A stretch of DNA of 64,000 nucleotides from the NCBI RefSeq assembly GCF_027359595.1, contig NZ_CP114783.1, positions 1,302,001-1,366,000 on the forward strand. The letters run 5' to 3'. Origin of the DNA: Prochlorococcus marinus str. MIT 0912. GTDB lineage: Bacteria; Cyanobacteriota; Cyanobacteriia; PCC-6307; Cyanobiaceae. Under the pieces are notes generated by a model. That model worked only from the letters and a program-made list of their open reading frames with translations. It had not been told where the DNA came from and made no database searches. Within the stretch, counting starts at the first letter, position 1, and every line of letters begins with the position of its first letter. Of the stretch, positions 27,495 through 38,130 are shown in pieces. The translations under genes and the position numbers were made by a program.

Positions 27495-28277
27495 TTGGCT
27501 TTTCCTACAAAACTATTATTTAGTGATTTACTAAAACACAATGTGCGTTGTGAGAATGGAATTGATCATGGTCCAGTTATTAGTCCATGGATGCATCCAC
27601 CTGTTCATAGAGTCTTAGGATGGGTAAGTCGGCCTTCTAATTTGAGACTTCAAAGAGAGGTTTGGAGGCTAAATCAATTGAAAGGAATAAATCAACAAGA
27701 AATTTACGTAAAAGGACCTAGTTCACTTTCTGATCAACAAACTTTGGATCGTTTGCCTACTTTAATGAATGCAAACGTTTTTAATCGAAGTGGTCAAAAA
27801 TTAGGTTTAATAGCTGATTTTGTTTTTGAACAAAATCAAGGAATCATTCAATATTATTTAGTTAGTCGAACTAACCCATTAATTCCAGGAACTAGTAGAT
27901 GGCGTTTATCTATCTCTCAAATCATAGATAAACAGCCTGGTTCTATTTCTTGTGATATTGATACATTTGAAGATTTACCAATACAAAAAGCAAGTTTAAA
28001 AGAAGAATTTCTTAGCAAGAGTAGAAAATGGAAAAGTCAATTTCAAGATTTAACCTATAACGCCTCTGATAGGCTTGAGGGATGGATTGACCATCAAATA
28101 AGTGAAAGTGAGAATGATACTGTTGATTATTCTTATGAAATTTCGAATAATGATGATTCCCATGATGATTGGATAGATAGTCTAGATATAGATAGTTCCG
28201 AAGAATTTAATAGAATGAATAAAAGCAAGAGAAATACTAGTTCTATCAATGAAAAAGATCTTGATCCCTGGATTTAA
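27495..28277 (+). CDS. PRC-barrel domain protein of unknown function
   Basis: A 260-residue protein conserved next to dnaN in marine picocyanobacteria. A PRC-barrel-like segment lies at about residues 90-140 (NVFNRSGQKLGLIADFVFEQ, then IIQYYLVSRTNPLIPGTSRW and RLSISQII). The N-terminal part has IDHGPVISPWMHPPVHRVLG, and the last 80 residues are acidic and likely disordered. PRC barrels occur in photosynthetic reaction centre H subunits and RimM; no function is assigned here. The start is TTG at 27495, 2 bases after the dnaN stop; the alternative internal ATG would cut conserved sequence. Confidence 0.82.
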   Translation: MAFPTKLLFSDLLKHNVRCENGIDHGPVISPWMHPPVHRVLGWVSRPSNLRLQREVWRLNQLKGINQQEIYVKGPSSLSDQQTLDRLPTLMNANVFNRSGQKLGLIADFVFEQNQGIIQYYLVSRTNPLIPGTSRWRLSISQIIDKQPGSISCDIDTFEDLPIQKASLKEEFLSKSRKWKSQFQDLTYNASDRLEGWIDHQISESENDTVDYSYEISNNDDSHDDWIDSLDIDSSEEFNRMNKSKRNTSSINEKDLDPWI

Positions 28278-28280
28278 TTT

Positions 28281-30692
28281 ATGACAGTTTCTTCTGAAAA
28301 TAATGATTTTAATCAAATTATAAATTCATCAGAATTTGTTGTTGAATACGATGTTTTATCTTCTCTTCAGCAAGAAGGATTAAAAAAATCTGATTATGTA
28401 GAAATTTGTCGAAGACTTAATAGGGCTCCTAATAGAAATGAATTAGGAATGTTTGGCGTAATGTGGTCTGAACATTGTTGTTATCGAAACTCTCGCCCTT
28501 TATTAAAAAAATTTCCTACAAAAGGCAGCCGAATTCTTGTGGGACCAGGAGAAAATGCAGGTGTGGTTGATATTGGTTTAGGTCAAAAATTAGTTTTTAA
28601 AATTGAAAGTCATAATCACCCATCAGCTGTAGAGCCTTTTCAAGGTGCAGCAACTGGCGTAGGTGGGATTTTGAGAGATATTTTTACTATGGGAGCAAGG
28701 CCCATAGCCTTATTAAACGCTTTAAGGTTTGGTTCTTTAGATGATAAAAAAAACATTAGTTTGTTAGAAGGTGTTGTTGCAGGTATCTCTCACTATGGAA
28801 ATTGCGTAGGGGTTCCAACAATTGGAGGGGAAGTTGGATTCGATAATAGTTATTCAGGTAATCCTTTAGTTAATGCAATGGCATTGGGTTTAATGGAAAC
28901 AAAAGAGATAGTTTGTTCAGGTGCTAGTGGCATCGATTTCCCAGTTCTTTATGTAGGAAATACAACTGGTAGAGATGGTATGGGTGGAGCAAGTTTTGCC
29001 AGTTCTGAACTCTCTAAAACATCAATAGATGATCGACCTGCAGTACAGGTGGGTGATCCTTTTCTTGAAAAAGGATTAATAGAAGCTTGTTTAGAGGCAT
29101 TTAAAACAGGACATGTAATTGCTGCACAGGATATGGGAGCGGCTGGTTTGACTTGTAGTTGTTCTGAAATGGCTTCAAAAGGAGAGGTAGGAATTGAATT
29201 GAATCTTGATCATGTTCCAGCTAGAGAAAAAGGAATGACTGCATATGAGTTCTTGTTGTCTGAATCACAAGAAAGAATGTTGTTTGTTGTCAAACCTGGT
29301 TCAGAAATTGAATTAAGAGAATTATTTATGAAATGGGGATTATACGTTGAAGTTGTGGGAAAAGTTTTGAAAAAAAAAGTTGTTAAAGTGATACATAAAG
29401 GAGAAGTTGTAGCAAATTTACCTGCATCAGCACTCGCAGATGATACCCCTATTGAAGAACATTTATTAATAAATTCAACGCCTAATTATTTGCAAGAACA
29501 TTGGAAATGGACAGAAGATTTATTACCTAAAAGTCGTAAGGATGGAATTATTAATATAAAAAATAATTTATTTATTAGCTGGAATAATATTTTACTAGAT
29601 TTATTAAGTACGCCTTCAATCGCTTCAAAAAATTGGATATATAAACAATATGATTATCAAGTTCAATCTAATACAGTTGTTGCGCCTGGCGAAGCTGATG
29701 CAGCTGTTATTAGAATTCGTTCTCAAAATGACTTTATAAATACAATAAATCAAGAAAGAGGAATCGCATCAGTTGTGGATTGCAACGATAGATGGGTTTA
29801 TTTAGATCCTAAAAGAGGAAGTATGTCCGCTGTTGCAGAAGCAGCTAGAAACTTAAGTTGTGTGGGAGCTGAACCTATAGCGATTACAAATAATTTAAAT
29901 TTCTCTTCTCCTGATAAACCTGTAGGTTTTTGGCAATTATCAATGTCATGTGAAGGTATAACTAATGCATGTAAAGTATTAAATACTCCTGTAACAGGAG
30001 GAAATGTATCATTATATAATGATACAAAATTGCCAAATAATACCGTCATACCAATAAACCCTACGCCAGTCATTGGTATGGTCGGATTAATAGAAGATAT
30101 TAATAAAATCTGTAAAAAATCTTGGCGTAAAGTAGGAGATGAAATATGGATGATTGGATTACCTTTAGAAACTAATAAAAATCAGGATAAAAGAATTTCA
30201 ATAGCTGCTTCTTCTTTTTTAGAGTACATTCATGGCTTGAAAACTGGGAGACCACCAGAAATAGATTTAGTTTTAGAAAAACAAGTTCATTCCTTTTTGA
30301 GAAAAATAATAAAAAAAGGTATTATTAATTCAGCACATGATTTAGGCGATGGTGGTTTAGCAGTAGCGATAGCTGAGTGTTGTATTTCTTCAGGATATGG
30401 AGCAAATATTCTACTTCCTTCAAGTTCATCAAGATTAGAGAGACTTCTTTTTGCTGAAGGAGGTGCAAGAGTTTTAGTTAGTTGTTCGAGTGATCAAAGC
30501 TTGGCACTCAAAAAATATTATAAAAATAGTTCTTTAAAAGAATCTAATGTTTTCTCAATATGTCATTTAGGTACTGTTAATAATAAGCAAAAATTATTAG
30601 TTCATCAATCTAATAACCTTATTATAGATGTTAATATTTTAGACATTAAAGATAGATATAAAAATACCATCTATAAAAAAATAACTAAATAA
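28281..30692 (+). CDS. purL: phosphoribosylformylglycinamidine synthase subunit PurL
   Basis: ATP-dependent subunit converting FGAR to FGAM in purine synthesis, working with the glutaminase PurQ and PurS, neither of which is in the window. The 803 residues correspond to the small (Bacillus-type) PurL. Motifs include [19 protein letters not shown] near residue 57, [13 protein letters not shown] near 91, [20 protein letters not shown] near 105-124, and [19 protein letters not shown] near 180. It follows the PRC-barrel gene by 3 bases and precedes purF, so two purine genes are grouped beside the origin. Confidence 0.97.
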   Translation: MTVSSENNDFNQIINSSEFVVEYDVLSSLQQEGLKKSDYVEICRRLNRAPNRNELGMFGVMWSEHCCYRNSRPLLKKFPTKGSRILVGPGENAGVVDIGLGQKLVFKIESHNHPSAVEPFQGAATGVGGILRDIFTMGARPIALLNALRFGSLDDKKNISLLEGVVAGISHYGNCVGVPTIGGEVGFDNSYSGNPLVNAMALGLMETKEIVCSGASGIDFPVLYVGNTTGRDGMGGASFASSELSKTSIDDRPAVQVGDPFLEKGLIEACLEAFKTGHVIAAQDMGAAGLTCSCSEMASKGEVGIELNLDHVPAREKGMTAYEFLLSESQERMLFVVKPGSEIELRELFMKWGLYVEVVGKVLKKKVVKVIHKGEVVANLPASALADDTPIEEHLLINSTPNYLQEHWKWTEDLLPKSRKDGIINIKNNLFISWNNILLDLLSTPSIASKNWIYKQYDYQVQSNTVVAPGEADAAVIRIRSQNDFINTINQERGIASVVDCNDRWVYLDPKRGSMSAVAEAARNLSCVGAEPIAITNNLNFSSPDKPVGFWQLSMSCEGITNACKVLNTPVTGGNVSLYNDTKLPNNTVIPINPTPVIGMVGLIEDINKICKKSWRKVGDEIWMIGLPLETNKNQDKRISIAASSFLEYIHGLKTGRPPEIDLVLEKQVHSFLRKIIKKGIINSAHDLGDGGLAVAIAECCISSGYGANILLPSSSSRLERLLFAEGGARVLVSCSSDQSLALKKYYKNSSLKESNVFSICHLGTVNNKQKLLVHQSNNLIIDVNILDIKDRYKNTIYKKITK

Positions 30693-30755
30693 TATCATTA
30701 ATGATTTATAATTTTAAAATTAAATTTTTATCATACTAAACCAAGGAATATAATT

Positions 30756-32213
30756 ATGTGTGGAATTGTGGGTGTTGTTTCAGCAGATCAATGTAATCAA
30801 CAAATTTATGATAGTTTGTTGTTATTACAGCATAGAGGGCAAGATTCTACGGGTATAGCAACAATGGATGGCAGTGTTTTTCATATCAATAAATCTAAAG
30901 GTCAAGTTAGAGAAGCTTATAGAACTAGAGATATGAGAACTTTGATTGGTAAAACAGGATTGGGACACGTACGATATGCAACTAAAGGAGCCGCTCATAG
31001 AGAAGAGGAAGCACAACCTTTTTATGTAAATGCTCCTTACGGTATTATTCTTGTTCATAATGGAAATTTAACTAATACAAGAGAGTTAGAAAAAGAACTT
31101 TTTAAAGTCGATAAAAGGCATACGAATACTTCAAGTGATACTGAAATATTATTAAATGTTTTGGCAACAGAATTAAATAGTGCAATAAAAGGACGAGATA
31201 TTAATCCAGATGATCTTTTTAATGCTGTTAAAACTCTTCACGCAAGAGTAGAGGGATCTTATGCCTCAATCGCTTTGATAGCTGGGCATGGTCTTTTAGC
31301 TTTCAGGGATCCTTTTGGAATTAGACCTTTGGTTATTGGTAAAAGAATTAAAGAAAATAATAAAACTGAGTGGGTCATTGCCAGTGAATCACTAGTAATT
31401 GAAAATAATGACTATGAAATTGTTAGAGATGTGGAACCAGGTGAGGCGATCTTTATCACCTCAGATGGAGAGTTTTTTTCTAAACAATGCTCGAGTAATC
31501 CTCAATTATTTCCCTGTTCATTTGAATACGTCTATTTGGCTAGACCTGATTCAATAATGAATGGTATTTCTGTTTACGAGTCAAGATTAAGAATGGGAGA
31601 TTTATTAGCAGAAACCATAAAAAAACAAATTTCTCTTGGCGATGTAGATGTAGTAATGCCAATACCTGATTCTTCTAGACCGGCTGCAATGCAAGTAGCA
31701 AGACAGTTAGGGATTGAATACAGGGAAGGTTTTTTCAAGAATCGTTATGTTGGTAGAACATTTATAATGCCGGGTCAATCTCTAAGAAAACGTTCAGTGC
31801 GCCAGAAGTTAAATGCAATGAGTACTGAATTTAAAAATAAAAATGTGTTAATAGTTGATGATTCAGTTGTTCGAGGGACAACATCTCAGCAAATAGTTCA
31901 AATGGCACGAAGTGCAGGGGCTAATAAAGTTACTTTTACATCTGCTGCCCCACCAATTAGATACCCACATGTTTATGGAATTAACATGCCAAGTAGGAAG
32001 GAATTGATCGCCTATAATAGAAATATAAATGAAATACAAGATGATTTACTTATAGACAAAATGATTTACCAAGAAGTTGATGATCTTACTAAAGCTATTA
32101 TTAAAGGTTCAAAAATTAAGGCATTGGATTTATCTTGTTTTACTGGAAAATATGTGACGGGAACAGTCACTGATGAATATTTAAGATGGGTTGAACAAAC
32201 GTCTTTATCTTAA
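30756..32213 (+). CDS. purF: amidophosphoribosyltransferase
   Basis: Commits PRPP to purine synthesis by making phosphoribosylamine with glutamine as nitrogen donor. The 485 residues start MCGIVGVVS, where Cys2 becomes the N-terminal nucleophile after methionine removal. [18 protein letters not shown] and [14 protein letters not shown] belong to the glutaminase half. The PRPP-binding motif [19 protein letters not shown] lies near residues 364-382. An AAGGA lies 9 bases before the ATG. Its TAA (32211-32213) overlaps the stop of the convergent topoisomerase gene. Confidence 0.98.
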   Translation: MCGIVGVVSADQCNQQIYDSLLLLQHRGQDSTGIATMDGSVFHINKSKGQVREAYRTRDMRTLIGKTGLGHVRYATKGAAHREEEAQPFYVNAPYGIILVHNGNLTNTRELEKELFKVDKRHTNTSSDTEILLNVLATELNSAIKGRDINPDDLFNAVKTLHARVEGSYASIALIAGHGLLAFRDPFGIRPLVIGKRIKENNKTEWVIASESLVIENNDYEIVRDVEPGEAIFITSDGEFFSKQCSSNPQLFPCSFEYVYLARPDSIMNGISVYESRLRMGDLLAETIKKQISLGDVDVVMPIPDSSRPAAMQVARQLGIEYREGFFKNRYVGRTFIMPGQSLRKRSVRQKLNAMSTEFKNKNVLIVDDSVVRGTTSQQIVQMARSAGANKVTFTSAAPPIRYPHVYGINMPSRKELIAYNRNINEIQDDLLIDKMIYQEVDDLTKAIIKGSKIKALDLSCFTGKYVTGTVTDEYLRWVEQTSLS

Positions 32214-34678
32214 TCTTTTTGTGGAATTATTATCGAAAAAGTTGACTTTATAAACTCATTGTTGTTTAAATCTATATCTAATTTTTTGACTTTTTTATAT
32301 GAACTATTTTCAATTAAATCAGGTTTTAATTTTTCATATCTTTCCTTATCTGTTTTAATATAAACGTGTTTATTATTTATAAAACAATTAATTACTGTAT
32401 TATCTTTCAAATTGATTCCCATTGTTCCTAACTCCCCTTTTTTTGATGTTTTTATTTCTTTTGTTGCATGTTTTACGAAAGAACCTTTATTAGTTATCAA
32501 AATTAAATCTTTATTTTGATTCTTTTGAATACTCAAAGCATTAATTATATTTTCACCGGGAAACAACCTCATTATAGTGGTTCCTTGAGCTAATTTACCC
32601 ATAAATGGAAAGTTGTCTTCTGTTACTTTAATTTTAATAATTCTGCCTATATCACTGACTATATATAAGTAACTATTTTCTTCACAAAGAATGCAAGACT
32701 TTAGCTTGATATTTTCTTTGAGTTTTAAAATTGTTGTTGATCTATTAGAAATATCGCTAATTTCATTGATTGAAATTCTTTTAAATTTTCCATCAGTACT
32801 TATTAAGCCTAAACTTATATCTTTTATTTCTGTTAATGGAATAAGATTTATTATTTCATCATTTTCTAGACCTGCTGGTAAAAATTTTTCTAGACGACCA
32901 GGTTTTTGGCCCGCGAATTCCCATTTAAGAAGCCCTATCTTTCCTTCTTGACTAACAGCTAATATCTTTGGTTCATCTTTAATTGGCCATATTAATTTTG
33001 TAGGTAGAATATCTTTTCTATCGAGATTATATTCTTTTAATTTTAATTTTTTTATAGTTATTGAAGGGATTATTTTTATTTCATTATTTGTTTGAATAAT
33101 AATCTCAGAATCGTTTGATAATTGTTTCAAAGCATTTATTCTTTGCAGTTCTTTATTTGGTCTCTGATTTGCCATTTTTTCAGCAATAAGAGCGTCTCCA
33201 CCTTCTATTAATTTTGTTTTTCTATCACTACCAAATTTCTTCTTCAGTCCTTTTAGCTCTTTAACCATTACTTTCATTAATTTTTCTCTATCGTTAATAA
33301 TTGATTCGAGCTCAGTTCTTTTATTTTTCAAATCACTTATTTCATTTTTTAGTGAATCTTTTTCGAGACCTGTAATTTTTTTTAATGGCATACTTAAAAT
33401 TCCATCTGCTTGTTTTGCGTTGATCTTTAATCTAATAATTAAATTACTTTTTGCTTCTGCTGTATCTTTAGACTTTTCAATTAAGTTAATTATTTCTCTA
33501 AGATTGTTTATAGCTTGAATCAGAGCCTCAACTATCTCTTGTCTATTTTTAATATTTTTTAATAAATAGTTGCTTCGTAGTAAAATAGTATTTTCTCTAA
33601 ACTCTAAGAAATTATCTAATAACTTTCTTAATGTAAGTTGTACTGGTTGACCATTAACCAATGCAAGTAATATCGCACCAAAATTATTTTGCAAAGAGGT
33701 TTTTTGGTATAAGAAGTCTAGAATTTTTTTGGGATCAGAATCTCTTTTAACTTCGACTAGAATTCGCATTCCATCTCGATCACTTTCATCTCTAATATCG
33801 GCAATTCCTGAAACTTTTCCATTATTTACAAGGTCTGCTAATTTTTCAATCCAACTAGCTTTGTTTAATTGATAGGGTAGTTCAGTGATAATAATTCCAC
33901 TTCTTTTGTGTTTCCCTTTTCCTGGATTAATTTCTTCAATATGAGCTATACCTCTCATAGTGATACTTCCTCTGCCTTTTGTATAAGTTTCTTTAATTCC
34001 ATTACTTATTAGAATCTCTCCTCCTGTTGGAAAGTCGGGTCCAGGTATTAGTTCTAGTAATTTTTCTTCGTCTAAAGTTGGTTTTTTTATTATTGCTATT
34101 AATGCTTCTATTACTTCGTTTAAATTATGTGGAGGAATGCTTGTTGCCATTCCAACTGCAATACCGGCACTTCCGTTTAAAATAAGGAAAGGTAGTTGAG
34201 CTGGTAAGACATCTGGTTCCTGCTGTGATCCATCAAAATTTGGAGAGAAATTAACAGTTTCTTGGTCTATTTCACTTAAAATTGCATCATTAGATATGGC
34301 TGCTAATCGAGTTTCTGTATATCTCATTGCAGCAGGAGGATCATCGTCAATTGATCCAAAGTTTCCATGGCCATCAAGAATTGGATATCTTGAACTAAAA
34401 ATTTGAACTTGTCTTACAAGTGCATCGTAAACAGCTTGATCTCCATGAGGGTGATATTTACCAAGGACATCTCCTACAACACGGGCACATTTTCTATACG
34501 GTCTATCTGGTGTAAGTCCTAATTCGTGCATTGCAAAGAGAATTCTTCTTTGCACAGGTTTCAAGCCATCTCTTGCATCAGGCAATGCTCTTCCAACGAT
34601 TACGCTCATTGCGTATTCGAGATAAGAACGTTGCATTTCTTGATGCAACGAAATTGGTTTCAGGCGTTCCTTGGCCAT
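32210..34678 (-). CDS. DNA gyrase / topoisomerase IV subunit A (GyrA/ParC family)
   Basis: Breakage-reunion subunit of a type IIA topoisomerase. The 822 residues start with [20 protein letters not shown], and the catalytic tyrosine is in [13 protein letters not shown] near residues 112-124. The C-terminal third has the beta-pinwheel repeats of GyrA/ParC (for example [18 protein letters not shown]), but I see no canonical GyrA box (QRRGGKG), which is needed for DNA wrapping and negative supercoiling. It may therefore be the topoisomerase IV-like paralogue; the second gyrA expected in these genomes is not in the window. The ATG is at 34678, with a hairpin at 34696-34717 in the leader. Confidence 0.9.
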   Translation of the reverse strand: MAKERLKPISLHQEMQRSYLEYAMSVIVGRALPDARDGLKPVQRRILFAMHELGLTPDRPYRKCARVVGDVLGKYHPHGDQAVYDALVRQVQIFSSRYPILDGHGNFGSIDDDPPAAMRYTETRLAAISNDAILSEIDQETVNFSPNFDGSQQEPDVLPAQLPFLILNGSAGIAVGMATSIPPHNLNEVIEALIAIIKKPTLDEEKLLELIPGPDFPTGGEILISNGIKETYTKGRGSITMRGIAHIEEINPGKGKHKRSGIIITELPYQLNKASWIEKLADLVNNGKVSGIADIRDESDRDGMRILVEVKRDSDPKKILDFLYQKTSLQNNFGAILLALVNGQPVQLTLRKLLDNFLEFRENTILLRSNYLLKNIKNRQEIVEALIQAINNLREIINLIEKSKDTAEAKSNLIIRLKINAKQADGILSMPLKKITGLEKDSLKNEISDLKNKRTELESIINDREKLMKVMVKELKGLKKKFGSDRKTKLIEGGDALIAEKMANQRPNKELQRINALKQLSNDSEIIIQTNNEIKIIPSITIKKLKLKEYNLDRKDILPTKLIWPIKDEPKILAVSQEGKIGLLKWEFAGQKPGRLEKFLPAGLENDEIINLIPLTEIKDISLGLISTDGKFKRISINEISDISNRSTTILKLKENIKLKSCILCEENSYLYIVSDIGRIIKIKVTEDNFPFMGKLAQGTTIMRLFPGENIINALSIQKNQNKDLILITNKGSFVKHATKEIKTSKKGELGTMGINLKDNTVINCFINNKHVYIKTDKERYEKLKPDLIENSSYKKVKKLDIDLNNNEFIKSTFSIIIPQKD

Positions 34679-34695
34679 CTTTGATTTTGTAAGAG

Positions 34696-34717
34696 GCCTA
34701 AATTTCTTTATTTAGGC
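34696..34717 (-). other. hairpin between the TPR gene and the topoisomerase A gene
   Basis: An 8-bp perfect stem (GCCTAAAT paired with ATTTAGGC) with a 6-base loop, starting 18 bases upstream of the topoisomerase ATG. No T run follows on either strand, so a leader structure or RNA-processing site is more likely than an intrinsic terminator. Confidence 0.45.
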
Positions 34718-34761
34718 TACTAACTAATTTGTTAAAAACCAGTTTTTTGTTAAACATTAAT

Positions 34762-35631
34762 TCATTGACTCTTTTTTTTAGCTTCTCTTACTACTTTTCT
34801 CATTTCTTTGTTTTTAAATAAAAGTTGTGCTGATTTTTGTAATTTTTTTCCCCATAATTGTTGTGCTTGATAGTCTTTGGAAACATATTGAGGATTAGAC
34901 TTTAAAGCATTTTTGGCTAAGTTCAATGATTCAATAGATTTATTTTCTGAGGTATAAAGTACTATTGCTAAAGCTAGCATTGGTTCTGCATCATTACTAA
35001 TTTTAAGAGCAGATCTAAATTTTGATATAGCATCTTTAAAATTATTCAATTCATATAAAACTAGACCTTCATTATTAATTGATTGCCAAAAATTAGCATT
35101 AATTTCTGAAGATTTTTTAAATGCATTTAGTGCTGATTTATAATTATTTAACATTATTTCAGCGTTGCCTAGCTGAAAATATCCTCTTTCACTATTTTTA
35201 TTAATTAATAAGCCTTTTTTTATAGAAATTTTAGCTTTTTTTGGATCATTTAGACTCATATATATTGAGCCTTGGCTCAAATATATTTTTTGTTCATTTG
35301 GTCTTAATTTTATTGCTTGATTTAAAGATGATAATGCTTCATAATTCCTATCTGATCTGATTTGAGCTTCTGCTAGACTAGTCCATAGGTCAACTTCTTT
35401 AGGATTTAATTTAATTGCTAATCTTAAAAGTTTAATAGCTTCATCATTTTGTCCAAATTGAATTAGTTGTATAGCAGTTTTTCCAATTTGTACGGAAGTT
35501 GATTTTAATTCTTCTTGATTTGGTTCGTTTATTTTAGGAAAAAAAGCATTTATTGATTTAGTTATAAGAAAACATTCAAAAATACTTAGACAAATTATAA
35601 ATTTGTATATGTTAGGAATCCTTTTTTTCAT
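34762..35631 (-). CDS. tetratricopeptide repeat (TPR) protein
   Basis: A 289-residue protein with an N-terminal hydrophobic segment (about residues 9-29), either a signal peptide or membrane anchor. It is followed by about six 34-residue TPR units with the usual spacing of small and aromatic residues, for example DLWTSLAEAQIRSDRNYEAL and RGYFQLGNAEIMLNNYKSAL. Such repeats form a superhelical scaffold for protein binding; the partner is unknown. It starts directly after queG (one base between stop and start on the minus strand), so they are coupled. Confidence 0.85.
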   Translation of the reverse strand: MKKRIPNIYKFIICLSIFECFLITKSINAFFPKINEPNQEELKSTSVQIGKTAIQLIQFGQNDEAIKLLRLAIKLNPKEVDLWTSLAEAQIRSDRNYEALSSLNQAIKLRPNEQKIYLSQGSIYMSLNDPKKAKISIKKGLLINKNSERGYFQLGNAEIMLNNYKSALNAFKKSSEINANFWQSINNEGLVLYELNNFKDAISKFRSALKISNDAEPMLALAIVLYTSENKSIESLNLAKNALKSNPQYVSKDYQAQQLWGKKLQKSAQLLFKNKEMRKVVREAKKKSQ

Positions 35632-35632
35632 T

Positions 35633-36577
35633 TTAATGATTATTTGATATCGAACTGATATTTCTACGCCACATCCACGGCTTAATTCTTTTTAATGCCG
35701 ACTTATTTAAATTTTCTTTCCATTTTGAATCACTCCATGATAATGCCTCTTTTTTAGTTATATTTAATATCCATTCGGATGGTTGAAGATCGGGTTCAGT
35801 TGTGTTTGGTATGTTTTTATGATTCCATGGACATACCTCTTGGCAAATATCGCAACCTGCAATCCAATTACCCATTTTATTAGTAATATTTTTAGGTAAT
35901 TTCTGATCTCTATTTTCTAATGTATGATATGCCAAACATTTATTTGCATTTACAATAAATGGTTCTTCTATCGCTTTAGTTGGGCAAGCTTCAATACATT
36001 TTTCACATTCACCACATATAGGTTTCGAAGGCTCGTCAGCATTCAAATCTTCAGTAGATAAGAGGTGACCTAAAAACATCCATGATCCAATTTTAGAATT
36101 TATTATATTGCTATTTTTTCCTATCCAGCCAATACCAGCTTCTTCTGCCCACACTTTGTCTAGAAATGCGCTTGTATCAATACATATTTTCCACTTAGAA
36201 TCCGGTCTTTCTGTTTCTAAAAATTTAGCAATTTTTTTTAATTTTTTTTCAATAACCCTATGGTAATCTTGTCCCCATCCATATCTTGCAATCGATAGAT
36301 CTCCAGGCTTTCTTTTAGTATCTACATAGTAATTAAGTCCCACAGCAAGAACACTTTTTACGCCTTGAAGCATGTTCTCTATATTTTTTCTTTTTGAATT
36401 GCTCATCCATTCCATTTTTGCTTGATGGCCAGCTTCTAACCATCTTTCTAAAGAAGCAGTTCGAAGCTTGATTCTTAAAGATCCTGGAACTTTTGCAATT
36501 CCAACTGCATCAAAACCTTCTTCAAAAGCTTTTTGTTTAATTTTTTTTGTTAGATCAATAGATTTTTTTAAGTTCAC
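35633..36577 (-). CDS. queG: epoxyqueuosine reductase QueG
   Basis: Reduces epoxyqueuosine to queuosine in tRNA using a cobamide cofactor and two 4Fe-4S clusters; cobamide use fits the cobalamin gene cbiD in this window. The 314-residue protein has the N-terminal AFEEGFDAVGIAKV, the middle SIARYGWGQDYHRVIEKKL near residues 94-112 and DTSAFLDKVWAEEAGIGWIG near 137-156. Two ferredoxin-like cysteine sets are CGECEKCIEACP and CDICQEVCPWN, near residues 187-253. The family's C-terminal HEAT repeats are absent or reduced. The TPR gene follows immediately. Confidence 0.94.
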   Translation of the reverse strand: MNLKKSIDLTKKIKQKAFEEGFDAVGIAKVPGSLRIKLRTASLERWLEAGHQAKMEWMSNSKRKNIENMLQGVKSVLAVGLNYYVDTKRKPGDLSIARYGWGQDYHRVIEKKLKKIAKFLETERPDSKWKICIDTSAFLDKVWAEEAGIGWIGKNSNIINSKIGSWMFLGHLLSTEDLNADEPSKPICGECEKCIEACPTKAIEEPFIVNANKCLAYHTLENRDQKLPKNITNKMGNWIAGCDICQEVCPWNHKNIPNTTEPDLQPSEWILNITKKEALSWSDSKWKENLNKSALKRIKPWMWRRNISSISNNH

Positions 36578-36761
36578 AGCTGGTTTTTATGAGTAATTTT
36601 TACTTGTAATTCAAAGGTACATGAGTCAATTGAGACTTTATTTGGGGCTTCCAATGCTTTCTTTTAATGTTTTATTTCTATTAATAGCTTAAATTATTTA
36701 ATTAATGCACTAAATTTGGTTAGATTGTGTACATATATATTTTTCGGACTCTCTTTATTTG

Positions 36762-37484
36762 GTGCAGTCCTCTCCGAAGGAAGATCTTACTCTTGGCTCA
36801 AGGCTTCAGCAGGATCTTAAAAATGACCTAATAGCTGGTCTATTGGTGGTTATTCCATTAGCTACCACTATTTGGTTGTCTACAATTGTCAGCCGCTTTG
36901 TTCTGGCAATATTAACTTCAATACCAAAACAATTAAATCCATTCATTACTCTTAATCCTTTACTGCAAGACCTTATCAATCTTGCTTTGGGTTTAACCGT
37001 CCCATTACTTGGTATTTTGTTGATAGGTCTCATGGCCAGAAATTTTGTAGGGAGATGGCTGCTTGAATTTGGGGAAGGAACTCTTTCACGAATACCACTT
37101 GCGGGATCTGTTTACAAAACTCTTAAACAACTTCTAGAAACTTTTTTGAGAGATAATTCAACTAGATTTCGCAGAGTTGTTTTAGTTGAATATCCCAGAG
37201 AAGGTTTATTTAGCGTTGGTTTTGTGACTGGTATTGTCGGACCATCTCTACAAACTGAACCAAACCAACCTTTGTTAAGTGTATTTATACCTACCGCACC
37301 AAACCCTACAACTGGTTGGTACACCTTGGTGCCCGAAGACTCTGTTAAAGATTTAGATATATCTGTTGAAGATGCTTTTAGAACTATTATTTCAGCCGGA
37401 ATTGTAAATCCTGATGATAGGAGTAATTCTACAAATACTTCTTTTTCTAGTTTATTTTCTCAGTTGAGAGCATCATCTTCGTGA
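36762..37484 (+). CDS. DUF502 family membrane protein
   Basis: A 240-residue protein of the DUF502 family, with two membrane helices at about residues 23-50 (LIAGLLVVIPLATTIWLSTI) and 69-92 (LALGLTVPLLGILLIGLM). A soluble domain follows with LPRIPLAG-type sequence (SRIPLAGSVYKTLKQLLETF) and VEYPREGLFSVGFVTG. Related plant proteins are the COV (continuous vascular ring) family. No reaction is known. The start is GTG at 36762 or the adjacent TTG at 36759. It is divergent from queG over about 180 bases and 19 bases upstream of nusB. Confidence 0.88.
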   Translation: MQSSPKEDLTLGSRLQQDLKNDLIAGLLVVIPLATTIWLSTIVSRFVLAILTSIPKQLNPFITLNPLLQDLINLALGLTVPLLGILLIGLMARNFVGRWLLEFGEGTLSRIPLAGSVYKTLKQLLETFLRDNSTRFRRVVLVEYPREGLFSVGFVTGIVGPSLQTEPNQPLLSVFIPTAPNPTTGWYTLVPEDSVKDLDISVEDAFRTIISAGIVNPDDRSNSTNTSFSSLFSQLRASSS

Positions 37485-37503
37485 AGCATTTTTAATTATA
37501 GTT

Positions 37504-38130
37504 ATGCAATTAAAATCAATTTCTAGAGAATTAGCTCTCTTACTTTTAGGACAAATTAAAAAAAAAGATCTTAATAAAGTGAATATTCAAAGTTTACTTA
37601 GTAAAGCTATTGAATCTTTATCTCAACATTGGCGAGAACAATTAGATTTATGTGCATCAAAGTTAGAAACTGCTAATCAGGAATTATTAGATAGTGAATT
37701 GCAAGAGGACGCTGGATTGTTAACAAAATCTCGTAATCATTTAAAAACTTGTTTGATTGATTCAGAGAACATACTTAATTGCTTATCAGAAAGTATTGAA
37801 TTACCAAGATTACTAGCATTAGTGGATCAAAAGGAACTACGTGAGCTCGCTCTTAAGCGTGTTAATTTAGTCATGGAAAAGCAAGATGAGATTGATAAGA
37901 ATCTTGATAGTGTTATGGAAGGTTGGCGTTTAAATCGATTACCTAGAATTGATAGAGATATTTTGAGATTGGCCTTGGTTGATTTGATAGATTTTAATAC
38001 TCCTATTGCTGTTACTTGTAATGAAGCTGTAAATCTGGCGAATCGTTATAGCGATGAACAAGGGCGCAGAATGATTAATGGAGTTTTAAGGAAACTTCAA
38101 AAATCAGCTTTAATACTAAATTTGAAATGA
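37504..38130 (+). CDS. nusB: transcription antitermination factor NusB
   Basis: RNA-binding antitermination factor that joins NusE (S10) on boxA of rRNA leader transcripts. The 208 residues are longer than the usual 140-160; the extra sequence lies in the N-terminal half. Conserved parts are ISRELALLLLGQI at the start, WRLNRLPRIDRDILRLAL near residues 140-157 and the C-terminal ANRYSDEQGRRMINGVLRKL. The stop overlaps the ftsY start by 4 bases (ATGA at 38127-38130), indicating translational coupling. Confidence 0.95.
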   Translation: MQLKSISRELALLLLGQIKKKDLNKVNIQSLLSKAIESLSQHWREQLDLCASKLETANQELLDSELQEDAGLLTKSRNHLKTCLIDSENILNCLSESIELPRLLALVDQKELRELALKRVNLVMEKQDEIDKNLDSVMEGWRLNRLPRIDRDILRLALVDLIDFNTPIAVTCNEAVNLANRYSDEQGRRMINGVLRKLQKSALILNLK

